DNA from: Oerskovia paurometabola | GTDB lineage: Bacteria; Actinomycetota; Actinomycetes; Actinomycetales; Cellulomonadaceae | DNA: 64,000 nt | Assembly (NCBI RefSeq): GCF_016907365.1 | Contig: NZ_JAFBBV010000001.1 | Coordinates: 3,224,001-3,288,000, forward strand | Direction of reading: 5' to 3' | In this document: positions 1 to 6,877 of the stretch, piece by piece | Position numbering within the stretch: the first letter of the stretch is position 1 | How the letters are laid out: each line of letters opens with the position of its first letter | Notes under the pieces: model-generated | What the model was told of the DNA's origin: nothing | Seen by the model: the letters and a program-made list of their open reading frames with translations, nothing else | Database searches by the model: none | Translations under genes and position numbers: made by a program

Positions 1-1
1 G

Positions 2-283
2 CTGCGCACCGGGCCGAGTGCGGGCGACCGCGACGTGCTCCTGGTGCTCAACGGAGCGCTCGACACGGTCGAGGTGACGCTCGCGGACGTGCCGGGGCGC
101 TCCGCCCCCGGGGCGGCCGAGGGGGACGGTGCCACCGCGTGGGTGCTTGCGTGGGACTCCGACTGGGAGCACCCGACCGAGGGCGGCGACGCCGCGCCCC
201 CCGGCCCGCACGAGGCCGGAGGAGCGCCCGGGACGGCCCTCCTGGAGCCGCTCAGCCTGCAGGTCTATCTCTCGCCGAGGTAG
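2..283 (+). CDS. glgX: Glycogen debranching protein GlgX, C-terminal end (partial)
   Basis: This is the 3' end of a gene that starts before the window. The 93 visible residues look like the small C-terminal beta-sandwich of GH13_11 debranching enzymes: a DVLLVLNGALDTVEVTL strand near the start, an Ala/Gly/Pro-rich insertion, and an ending in SLQVYLSPR. GlgX hydrolyses alpha-1,6 branches left after phosphorylase action on glycogen. The neighbouring alpha-glucan genes (phosphorylase, glgE, treS, glgB) fit this. The catalytic domain is outside the window, so a treY-like or other GH13 protein cannot be excluded. The stop codon lies inside a long hairpin. Confidence 0.6.
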   Translation: MRTGPSAGDRDVLLVLNGALDTVEVTLADVPGRSAPGAAEGDGATAWVLAWDSDWEHPTEGGDAAPPGPHEAGGAPGTALLEPLSLQVYLSPR

Positions 284-340
284 AGGGTTCGCGTCGGGGG
301 TAGGGCTGGGCCTCTCTCCCGACGACTGCCCCCTACCTCG
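276..340. terminator. Long imperfect hairpin at the end of glgX
   Basis: Arms 276-287 and 329-340 (CGAGGTAG with CTACCTCG at their ends) pair with one mismatch. A second pair, 292-298 with 318-324 (CGTCGGG with CCCGACG), shares exactly the same axis. The stop codon of the upstream gene (281-283) is inside the left arm. No T-run follows, as is usual in high-GC actinobacteria. It probably works as a terminator. It resembles two other hairpins at 5743-5811 and 6803-6861. Confidence 0.6.
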
Positions 341-369
341 CGGCGGGGCGCGGGGTCTAGTCTCTGCGC

Positions 370-2142
370 ATGAGTGACAACGACGTCAGCATCCCTTCCG
401 CGAGCAACGCCGTCCCGTCGGGCACGCCCGCCCACGGGAGCGCTCCCAGCCGGTCCGGCCCTGATCGTGCCGAGGTGATCGTGGTCGGCGCGGGACTCTC
501 GGGCCTCGTCGCCGCGACCGAGCTCACGGCCGCGGGGCGCCACGTGATCCTGCTCGACCAGGAACCTGCCGCGAGCCTGGGCGGCCAGGCCTACTGGTCC
601 TTCGGCGGCCTCTTCCTGGTCGACTCCCCCGAGCAGCGCCGCATGGGCGTCAAGGACACGCCCGAGCTCGCGCTCGACGACTGGCTCGGGTCGGCGGACT
701 TCGCCCCCGGCGCCGCCGACGGCGAGGGTCCCGACCGCTGGGGCTACGCCTGGGCGCGCGGCTTCGTCGACTTCGCGGCGGGCGACATGCGCTCGTGGCT
801 GCACGCCAAGGGGGTGCGCTGGTTCCCGCTCGTCCAGTGGGCAGAGCGCGGCGGCTACCCCGCGGGCGGCCACGGCAACAGCGTGCCCCGTTTTCACGTG
901 ACCTGGGGCACCGGCCCCGGCGTCCTCGAACCCTTCGTCCGCGCGGCCCTCGACGCCCGGGCAGCCGGTCTGCTCGACATCCGGTTCCGTCACCGCGTGA
1001 CCGACCTCGTCGTGACCGACGGCGCCGTCACCGGCGTGCGGGCCGAGATCCTGGCCGACGACCCGGCCGAGCGCGGCGCCCCCTCGGTGCGCGACGTCGT
1101 GGGCGAGGTCGAGCTCTCGGCGAGCGCCGTCGTCGTCTCCTCCGGGGGGATCGGCGCGAACCACGACCTGGTCCGTGCGCACTGGCCCGCGTCTGCGGGC
1201 GTGCTGCCCGCGCGCATGCTCTCAGGAGTGCCGGACTCGACCGACGGGCTGCTGCTCGGCATCACGCGCGACGCGGGTGCGGCCCTGGTGCACGAGGACC
1301 GCATGTGGCACTACCCCGAGGGCATCGCGAACCACTCCCCCGTGTGGACCGACCACGGCATCCGCATCCTGCCCGGCCCGTCGTCGCTGTGGGTCGACGC
1401 GCACGGGCACCGACTGCCCTCGCCCCTGTTCCCCGGCTTCGACGCCCTGGGATCGCTCCAGCACGTCACGGCGCGCGGCGACGACCACTCCTGGTTCGTG
1501 CTCAACAAGGCGATCATGGAGAGCGAGTTCGCGCTGTCGGGCTCGGAACAGAACCCTGACCTGACCGGCCGGAGCGTGCGCCTGCTGGCGCAGCGCGTGC
1601 TGCCGGGGGCGGTCGGGCCCGTGGCGCGGTTCGCCGCCGAGTCCCCCGAGTTCGTGTGGGGTGCGAACCCGACCGAGCTCGCGGCCGGCATGAACGCCCT
1701 GACCGACGCGACCCCCGGGGCCCGCGGCCACATCGACGCGGGAGAGCTCGAACGGCTCGTGCGGCTGCGCGACGACCAGGTGCGCTCGGGGCTCGGCAAG
1801 GACCACCAGGTCGTCGCGACGGCCATGGCCCGCAAGTTCTTCGTGGACCGCGTCATCCGGGTGTCCCCGCCGCGCCCGCTCACGACACCCAAGGACGGCC
1901 CGATGCTCGCCGTGCGGCTCTCGGTCCTGACCCGCAAGACGCTCGGCGGCCTGCACACCGACACCGACGGTCGCGTGCTGCGCCCCGACGGCTCGGTGTT
2001 CGAGGGCCTGTACGCGGCGGGCGAGGCCGCCGGGTTCGGGGGCGGCGGCGTGCACGGCCACCGGGCGCTCGAGGGGACGTTCCTCGGCGGGTGCCTGTTC
2101 TCGGGTCGGACCGTGGGGCGCGCGCTCGCTCGGAGCCTCTAG
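370..2142 (+). CDS. FAD-binding dehydrogenase (fumarate reductase/KstD-like flavoprotein)
   Basis: A 590-residue soluble flavoprotein. After about 30 low-complexity residues comes the Rossmann dinucleotide-binding motif VVGAGLSGLVAATEL (about residues 38-52) and an acidic residue ending strand 2 (LLDQE). Near the C-terminus, GGLHTDTDGRVLRPDGS and GLYAAGEAAGFGGGG are the typical FAD-contacting segments of the FAD_binding_2 family (succinate dehydrogenase/fumarate reductase flavoprotein, 3-ketosteroid dehydrogenase). It matches in length and layout the actinobacterial 'putative FAD-binding dehydrogenase' group, whose substrate is unknown. No partner subunit or electron carrier lies beside it. 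The ATG at 370 has no clear ribosome-binding site, so the transcript may be leaderless or nearly so. Family is well supported; substrate is not. Confidence 0.85.
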   Translation: MSDNDVSIPSASNAVPSGTPAHGSAPSRSGPDRAEVIVVGAGLSGLVAATELTAAGRHVILLDQEPAASLGGQAYWSFGGLFLVDSPEQRRMGVKDTPELALDDWLGSADFAPGAADGEGPDRWGYAWARGFVDFAAGDMRSWLHAKGVRWFPLVQWAERGGYPAGGHGNSVPRFHVTWGTGPGVLEPFVRAALDARAAGLLDIRFRHRVTDLVVTDGAVTGVRAEILADDPAERGAPSVRDVVGEVELSASAVVVSSGGIGANHDLVRAHWPASAGVLPARMLSGVPDSTDGLLLGITRDAGAALVHEDRMWHYPEGIANHSPVWTDHGIRILPGPSSLWVDAHGHRLPSPLFPGFDALGSLQHVTARGDDHSWFVLNKAIMESEFALSGSEQNPDLTGRSVRLLAQRVLPGAVGPVARFAAESPEFVWGANPTELAAGMNALTDATPGARGHIDAGELERLVRLRDDQVRSGLGKDHQVVATAMARKFFVDRVIRVSPPRPLTTPKDGPMLAVRLSVLTRKTLGGLHTDTDGRVLRPDGSVFEGLYAAGEAAGFGGGGVHGHRALEGTFLGGCLFSGRTVGRALARSL

Positions 2143-2184
2143 CCGGCGGGACGGCCCGGTTCCGGGGCAGGAGGACCGCGCCCG

Positions 2185-2475
2185 TCACCAGTCCGCGGGC
2201 ATCTGCACCGGGTCGTCCGGGCTCACGCGCGACGCGCGCAGCCCGGGCACCCCGAGCAGGGCGGCGACGATCTCCTCGCTGGCCCCGAGATCGGTGGCCA
2301 CGGTGTCGAGCTCGGTGCACACGAACCACGACCGGTCGTCCGGCCACCACAGCGTGGGCGACTGGTCGAGCGACGCGAACGCCGCCGCAGCCGCGAGCGG
2401 GCCGTGCCACAGGTGGTAGTCGCGGTGCGGCAGCGCGAGCGTCGGTGCCGCCGGCCGCTCGACCTGGTGCGCTGC
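2185..2475 (-). pseudogene. 5'-truncated remnant of a conserved actinobacterial hypothetical gene
   Basis: The leftward frame carries a recognisable block of about 95 residues, including RDYHLWHGPL, QSPTLWWPDDRSWFVCTELD and a C-terminal VSPDDPVQM. This resembles the C-terminal half of a conserved actinobacterial protein of unknown function that I recall with the pattern LWWPEDRAWCVATEID. There is no ATG or GTG at the head of the conserved block; reading further upstream runs into the operator and start of the Rrf2-type gene on the other strand. I infer that the 5' half was lost when the regulator-exporter pair arrived. It could also be a short intact gene with a non-canonical start. Confidence 0.45.
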
Positions 2476-2496
2476 CCGCCTGCTGCGCCAGGCAAT

Positions 2497-2515
2497 CTGG
2501 ATGTGTAGTGTCCAG
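2497..2515. promoter_or_regulatory. Inverted-repeat operator in front of the Rrf2-type regulator
   Basis: CTGGATGTGTAGTGTCCAG has perfect 5-bp arms (CTGGA and TCCAG) around a 9-nt spacer and ends 3 nt before the regulator start at 2519. The flanking sequence AATCTGGATGT with TAG and GTC spaced after it recurs at 3046-3063 at the start of the exporter gene. The simplest reading is an autoregulatory site shared by both genes. Confidence 0.55.
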
Positions 2516-2518
2516 GTT

Positions 2519-2998
2519 ATGAGAATGACCGAGGGGGTCGAGTGGGGCCTGCACTGCTGCCTCACGCTGGCCTGGATCGGGCCCGAGCAGCCCGTGTCGA
2601 CGGCCCGGCTGGCGTCGTGGTTCGACCTGCCGCCCGCCTATCTGAACAAGCGCCTGCAGGCACTCGTCCGGGCAGGGATCCTCAGCTCGACGCCGGGGGT
2701 TCGCGGCGGCTTCCGGCTCGCCCTGGCGCCGGAGCAGGTCACCCTGATGGACGTGGTCGCCGCCATCGAGGGCAGGGACGACGTCTTCCGCTGCACCGAG
2801 ATCCGCCAGCAGGGCCAGGGCTCCCTCGGTGAGAACCGGGAGTTCGCCACCCCCTGCGGCGTCGCCGCTGCCATGCGCAAGGCCGAGCTGGCCTGGCGCG
2901 GGGCGCTCGCGGCGCAGACCCTGTCGGACCTGATGGCGGCCGCGCCTCCGGACGCCAGGGAACGCACCCGGCACCAGTACGCACGGCTGCACGACTGA
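2519..2998 (+). CDS. Rrf2 family transcriptional regulator
   Basis: A 159-residue protein with an N-terminal winged helix-turn-helix: VEWGLHCCLTLAWI, then VSTARLASWFDLPPAYLNKRLQALVRAGIL (about residues 29-58) and the wing STPGVRGGFRLA. This is the classic Rrf2 pattern. The downstream dimerisation helix includes VTLMDVVAAIEGRDDVFRCTEI. The three-cysteine cluster of IscR/NsrR-type Fe-S sensors is not present; only scattered cysteines are seen (for example at FRCTEI and TPCGV), so ligation of a cluster is unlikely. ATG 2519 is preferred to the upstream in-frame ATG at 2501 because the latter lies in the operator. The gene precedes the MFS exporter by 54 nt on the same strand and probably represses it. 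Confidence 0.85.
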   Translation: MRMTEGVEWGLHCCLTLAWIGPEQPVSTARLASWFDLPPAYLNKRLQALVRAGILSSTPGVRGGFRLALAPEQVTLMDVVAAIEGRDDVFRCTEIRQQGQGSLGENREFATPCGVAAAMRKAELAWRGALAAQTLSDLMAAAPPDARERTRHQYARLHD

Positions 2999-3045
2999 GC
3001 GAGCCGGACCGGCGGTACCTGCCGGTCCTGACGAAACACAGGGGG

Positions 3046-3063
3046 AATCTGGATGTCTAGCGT
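3046..3063 (+). promoter_or_regulatory. Second copy of the regulator's site over the exporter start
   Basis: The 18 bases here repeat the left 18 bases around the site at 2494-2511 with two differences (AATCTGGATGT, then TAG, then GTC). The right arm of the inverted repeat is only partly kept. It overlaps the ATG at 3053 and lies just after the GGGGG ribosome-binding site (3041-3045), a position where bound repressor would block expression of the exporter. Confidence 0.4.
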
Positions 3064-4273
3064 CTCGGTGTCACCGGGTCGATCACAGGGCGCGGGTCCC
3101 GCACTGCCTGGGCAGCGCGGACTGTCGTCGACCTTCGTCCTGGCCATGGGGACGTTCGCCGTCGGGACGGACGCCTTCGTGGTCGCGGGGTTCCTGCCGT
3201 CAATGGCGAGCACGCTGCGCGTCTCGGAGGCGACCGCCGGGCTGTCGGTCACGGTCTTCGCGGCGGCCTACGCCCTGCTGTCGCCGGTGCTCGCCACCGT
3301 GACCGCCCGCGTGCCGCGTCGCGCCCTGCTGGTCGCCGCGCTGCTCACGCTCGCACTGGCCAACCTCGGCTCCGCGCTGGCCCCGAACATGGCGCTGCTG
3401 CTCGTCACCCGCGTCGTCGCGGCCCTCGGCGCCGCGGCCTACACGCCCAGCGCGGGGGCGGTGAGCGCGTCGCTGGTCCGCCCCGAGCTACGTGCCAGGG
3501 CACTGGCTGTCGTGATCGGCGGCCTGACCGTCGCGACCGCCCTGGGAGTACCCCTCGGCAACCTGGCCAGCCAGCATCTCGGCTGGCGGACCGCACTGGG
3601 TCTGGTCGCCGCCCTCTGCCTCCTCGTCGCCGTCGGAGTGCGGCTGACCATGCCGCCTTTGCCCGGCAACGTCCGGGTGCCACTGCGTCAGCGGCTCTCC
3701 GTGCTTCGCCGCCCGGCCGTGCTCGCGGTCCTGCCGCTGACCGTGCTCGGCATGGGGGCCTGCTACACCGCGTACGCCTACAGCGTCCCCGCGCTGACCG
3801 CGGCGCACGTCCCGGAGAGCGCCGTCCTGCTGATGCTCTTCCTGTACGGGGTGGGCGCCGTCCTGGGCAACGTGGCAGCGGGCTACGCGACCGACCGGTG
3901 GGGTTCCGCACCGGTGCTGATCATCGGGTACCTCGGCATGGCGCTCTCACTCGGCCTGCTGGCCTGGGTCGCCGCCGGCCACGTCTCGAAGGTGGCTCTG
4001 GTCGGGCTGCTGGTCGTCCTCTGGGGAGCGACCAGCTGGTGCCAGACGCCGCCGCAGCAGCACCGGCTGATAACGGTCGCGCCGCAGGAGGCCCCGCTGG
4101 TGGTCTCGCTGAACTCCTCGTCGATCTATCTGGGCATCGGCCTCGGTACGGTGCTCGGAGGCATCGCCCTCCCGTCCGGGATGGCGAGCGTGTACGTCCT
4201 CGGGGCGGGCCTCGCGATCGCAGCGCTCCTGTTCCTCCTGATCACCCTGCGCACGGCCAGGGGCACGAGCTAG
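3053..4273 (+). CDS. MFS transporter, DHA1 (12-helix) family
   Basis: A 406-residue integral membrane protein. After a 25-residue polar start come about 12 hydrophobic helices; the first carries FAVGTDAFVVAGFLPSMA, and RVPRRALLVAALLTLALANLG marks the loop 2-3 region with helix 3. RVVAALGAAAYTPSAGAVSASLV is the motif C-like region of drug/H+ antiporters. Family members export drugs or sugars (AraJ/Cml-like) using the proton gradient. The ATG at 3053 has a strong GGGGG box 8 nt upstream. It follows the Rrf2-type regulator and shares its candidate operator, so its substrate probably induces its own efflux. Substrate unknown. Confidence 0.85.
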   Translation: MSSVSVSPGRSQGAGPALPGQRGLSSTFVLAMGTFAVGTDAFVVAGFLPSMASTLRVSEATAGLSVTVFAAAYALLSPVLATVTARVPRRALLVAALLTLALANLGSALAPNMALLLVTRVVAALGAAAYTPSAGAVSASLVRPELRARALAVVIGGLTVATALGVPLGNLASQHLGWRTALGLVAALCLLVAVGVRLTMPPLPGNVRVPLRQRLSVLRRPAVLAVLPLTVLGMGACYTAYAYSVPALTAAHVPESAVLLMLFLYGVGAVLGNVAAGYATDRWGSAPVLIIGYLGMALSLGLLAWVAAGHVSKVALVGLLVVLWGATSWCQTPPQQHRLITVAPQEAPLVVSLNSSSIYLGIGLGTVLGGIALPSGMASVYVLGAGLAIAALLFLLITLRTARGTS

Positions 4274-4584
4274 GGCGCGTCACCCCACCCCTCGCAGGTC
4301 GGTTCGATCTGGCTCAAGTGGTTCGACCAGCCACTCGACGAGGTGATCGGCATGGAAGACCACCGAGCGGTTCGTCGGCAACCTCCATGGCCTACCCCAC
4401 TCGAAGACCCATGTGGAGACATGCCCTCGTCCCGGCGGCAGGCTCTGGCCTGGATGCGGCCCATCACCGGCCGGCTGGCATCCGCACGGGGCCGGGAAGG
4501 TGAGCGGCGTCGTCGGGCATGAGGCGAACGTAGCCCCGGCGAGGCCGCCCGGCCAGCGCACGCCCACGTCGGTACGCTCCCCGC
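4274..4584. other. Intergenic stretch with no assignable gene
   Basis: About 310 bases between the exporter and the next membrane-protein gene. Rightward, an open frame continues directly after the exporter's stop codon for about 80 codons (including WLKWFDQPLDEVIGMEDH), and leftward a 95-codon frame covers 4280-4567. Neither has a convincing start or ribosome-binding site, and I recognise neither. G/C content drops here. It may hold degraded coding sequence left by the arrival of the regulator-exporter pair. No RNA gene or clear terminator was seen. Confidence 0.3.
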
Positions 4585-5751
4585 ATGACCCCGCCCGACG
4601 ACGCCCCTCCCCCCGGTCCTCCGGCCGCCGGGCCGGACGTGGCCCACCTCGACGTCGCCGGGTGCGAACGCGTGCTGCGACGCAACGGCCTGCCCCTGCT
4701 GATCGAGGACCACTCGGCGCGGCGCGACGTGTTCGGGCGGTCGGCGCCGTTCCTCGTGGTCGTGCTGTTGCTCGAGCTGACCGGGGCTCTCGACGAGGGG
4801 TGGCCCTGGTGGGGCAACCTGCTCGCGGTCGCGGGCGGGGCGGTCCTCCTCGCCGCGGCGTACGCGGGGCTCAACGCGGTGCGCGGGCGGAACTGGTCGA
4901 CGCTGCCGCAGGACGTCGGCGGGCCCGAGCTCGCGTTCTTCGTGCTCGTGCCCGCGGTGCTGCCCGTCGTGTTCGGGGGCGAGTGGCGGGCCGCGCTCGT
5001 CACCGCCGGTGGCAACCTGCTGCTCCTGGGGCTCGTGTGGGTCGTGGTCGCGTACGGCCTGGGATCGTCGCTGTGGTGGGGGCTCGCACGCATCGCCGAC
5101 GAGCTCGGGGCCTCGCTGATGCGGCTCGTGCGGCTCCTGCCGCTGCTCATGGTGTTCTCGCTCGTGCTGTTCTACAACGCCGAGGTGTGGCAGGTCTTCA
5201 GCCGGACCGGCGGGGCCGCGGGCGTGATCCTCGGGACGTTCTTCGCCCTGCTCATCGTGCTGTTCGTGGGGCTCCGCCTGCCGACCGAGGCGCGCAACGC
5301 GCTGCGCACGGCGGCCGAGGGCGTGCCGGGGGCCTCGGACCTGCCGCCCCTGACCCGCAGCCAACGGTTCAACGTGGCCGCGATGATCGGTGTCTCCCAG
5401 CTCCTGCAGGTGCTCGTCGTCAGCGCCGGGATGGGGATCTTCTTCGTCGCGCTCGGGACCCTGACCGTGACACCCGAGGTCATGGACCTGTGGGGCATCG
5501 ACGGGCAGCGCGTGCTCCTGACGTTCGACCTCTCCGGGACGACGCTCGTGGTCACGCAGACGCTGGTGCGGGTTTCGGTCGCGATCGCGACGTTCACCGG
5601 TCTGTACTACGCGATCTCGGTCCAGGTCGACGCGGTGTACCGCGAGGAGTTCGTCGAGGGGATCGGGGAGCAGCTGCGTGAGGTGCTCGCGACGAGGGTG
5701 CGGTACGTGGGGCTGCTTGCGGCCGCACCCAGTGGGACCCCCGCGAGGTAG
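4585..5751 (+). CDS. Uncharacterised integral membrane protein
   Basis: A 388-residue protein that I do not recognise beyond being a conserved type in Micrococcales. A Pro-rich N-terminus (MTPPDDAPPPGPPAAG) is followed by a cytosolic stretch, then hydrophobic segments at roughly residues 53-65, 75-95, 115-160 and 190-230. A soluble linker (LPTEARNALRTAAEGVPGASDLPPLTRSQRFN) precedes two or three further helices (for example QVLVVSAGMGIFFVALGTLTV). About seven or eight membrane spans are likely. No catalytic motif is visible. Neighbours give no functional hint. Its stop codon sits inside a hairpin related to the one at 6803-6861. Confidence 0.6.
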   Translation: MTPPDDAPPPGPPAAGPDVAHLDVAGCERVLRRNGLPLLIEDHSARRDVFGRSAPFLVVVLLLELTGALDEGWPWWGNLLAVAGGAVLLAAAYAGLNAVRGRNWSTLPQDVGGPELAFFVLVPAVLPVVFGGEWRAALVTAGGNLLLLGLVWVVVAYGLGSSLWWGLARIADELGASLMRLVRLLPLLMVFSLVLFYNAEVWQVFSRTGGAAGVILGTFFALLIVLFVGLRLPTEARNALRTAAEGVPGASDLPPLTRSQRFNVAAMIGVSQLLQVLVVSAGMGIFFVALGTLTVTPEVMDLWGIDGQRVLLTFDLSGTTLVVTQTLVRVSVAIATFTGLYYAISVQVDAVYREEFVEGIGEQLREVLATRVRYVGLLAAAPSGTPAR

Positions 5752-5811
5752 AACCTACTGCGTGAGATAGGACGCGCTGCGTACTACCTCGACCGGGACG
5801 TTCTACCTCGC
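5743..5811. terminator. Intergenic hairpin of the GAGGTAGAAC family
   Basis: GCGAGGTAGAAC (5743-5754) and GTTCTACCTCGC (5800-5811) are perfect 12-bp arms. The internal part holds smaller inverted segments (GCGT and ACGC) and a GCGTACTACCTC block similar to one in the hairpin at 6803-6861. The stop codon of the upstream gene lies in the left arm. Probably a terminator; see the separate finding on the family. Confidence 0.55.
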
Positions 5812-5818
5812 CCGCGGG

Positions 5819-5827
5819 TTGTCCACA
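5819..5827 (+). promoter_or_regulatory. Perfect actinobacterial DnaA-box sequence
   Basis: TTGTCCACA, the preferred DnaA-box form in high-GC actinobacteria, lies 53 nt before the AbiEi-like gene. A single box can arise by chance or serve as a titration site; no replication gene is near. Confidence 0.3.
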
Positions 5828-5879
5828 GATACCCAGTCGCCCCACCCTGTTCCCGTCGATCACCGGCACGCTGAGCGGC

Positions 5880-6806
5880 ATGGGAAGAACAGAGGCTGCT
5901 CGTCGGGTCCCACCCGCATTGCGGTACGAACCAGCGACCCGGGCCCGGCTCGAGAAGAGCCGACGCGACGGACACGTGGTCCGTGTCCGACCGGGGGTCT
6001 ACCTGCCGCTCCCCACCGGAGAGGGGCACGCGCTCCGACGCGAGGCCGAGGTGCTCGCGAGCGTCCGAGGGGTCGTGGAGAGGCTCACCACCTCCTACTG
6101 GCTGAGCCACGAGACCGCAGCGCTCCTGTGGGGGTGCTGGACCTGGAGGCTCGGGCGGCTGGTCCATGTGACGCAGCTCGCGAATCCCAGCGTGCGCCGC
6201 GACGCCGACCCGACCATCCGACGACACTGGACTGCCTTGCCGGAACGGGACCGGAGCGACCTGGACGGTGTCCCGGTCACCTCCCTGGAGCGGACCGTCG
6301 TCGACTGCGCTCGTTCGCTGCCGGCCCCCAGCGCCCTGGTCGTCGCCGACTCTGCCCTGCGTCTCGGTGCCGAGGTCCGGCTGCTCGACCAGATCCTCGA
6401 CGAGTCGGCGGGAAAGCGCGGAGTGGTCCAGGCGAGGCAGATCCTCCAGCTCGCCGACGCTCGGTCCGAGTCCCCCGGCGAGACCCTGGTGCGTTGGGCC
6501 GCCCTCGACGTCGGCCTGCCGCCCCTCGTCCCTCAGTTCCCCGTCATCACCTGGCGCGGCGAGTTCCGGCTCGACCTCGCCTGGCCTGAGCTTCGCATCG
6601 GGCTCGAGTTCGACGGCGCGGTCAAGTACGCCGGAGGCATGGGCGATCCCCGAGAACGGCTGCTTACCGAGAAGAGACGCGAGGACGCCCTCCGGGAGTC
6701 GGGGTGGACCATCCTTCGCGTGACCTGGGAGGACCTGAAGGATCCCGAGCGCCTCGCGGGTCGCCTCCGCGCGGCCAGACGGCTGGCTCGCGAACGCTCG
6801 ACGTAG
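5880..6806 (+). CDS. AbiEi-like winged-helix protein with a C-terminal DUF559/Vsr-like nuclease domain
   Basis: A 308-residue protein. The N-terminal third (RVRPGVYLPL, then TTSYWLSHETAALLWG and VPVTSLERTVVDCAR) matches the AbiEi-type winged-helix region found in type IV antitoxins and many actinobacterial proteins. The C-terminal region looks like a PD-(D/E)XK fold of the DUF559/very-short-patch-repair type: FRLDLAWPELRIGLEFDG provides the D and E pair, and RREDALRESGWTILRVTWED the closing helix and strand. No AbiEii nucleotidyltransferase toxin is adjacent, so it is not a complete AbiE system. Such solitary fusions are frequent and unexplained in actinobacteria. The ATG at 5880 fits the family start. 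Function unknown; nuclease activity is inference. Confidence 0.7.
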   Translation: MGRTEAARRVPPALRYEPATRARLEKSRRDGHVVRVRPGVYLPLPTGEGHALRREAEVLASVRGVVERLTTSYWLSHETAALLWGCWTWRLGRLVHVTQLANPSVRRDADPTIRRHWTALPERDRSDLDGVPVTSLERTVVDCARSLPAPSALVVADSALRLGAEVRLLDQILDESAGKRGVVQARQILQLADARSESPGETLVRWAALDVGLPPLVPQFPVITWRGEFRLDLAWPELRIGLEFDGAVKYAGGMGDPRERLLTEKRREDALRESGWTILRVTWEDLKDPERLAGRLRAARRLARERST

Positions 6807-6861
6807 TACGCGCCGCGTGAAGTAGAACGTAGGGGGTTCTACCTCACGCGGCGCGTACTAC
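6803..6861. terminator. Bidirectional terminator hairpin between convergent genes
   Basis: Arms 6803-6828 and 6836-6861 form 26 pairs with one mismatch (6821/6843) and a 7-nt loop. It sits between the rightward AbiEi-like gene, whose stop is in the left arm, and the leftward phosphorylase gene. This is the strongest hairpin in the window and belongs to the same sequence family as 5743-5811. Confidence 0.85.
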
Positions 6862-6877
6862 TTCGGCGCCGAGGCGG

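Noticed and set aside
2501..2518. Upstream start (ATG 2501) for the Rrf2-type regulator
   Set aside because: It falls inside the inverted-repeat operator and adds six residues that are not usual for the family; ATG 2519 fits better.
4280..4567. A 95-codon leftward gene between the exporter and the membrane-protein gene
   Set aside because: No ribosome-binding site and no family match that I can recall; listed only as possible degraded coding sequence.
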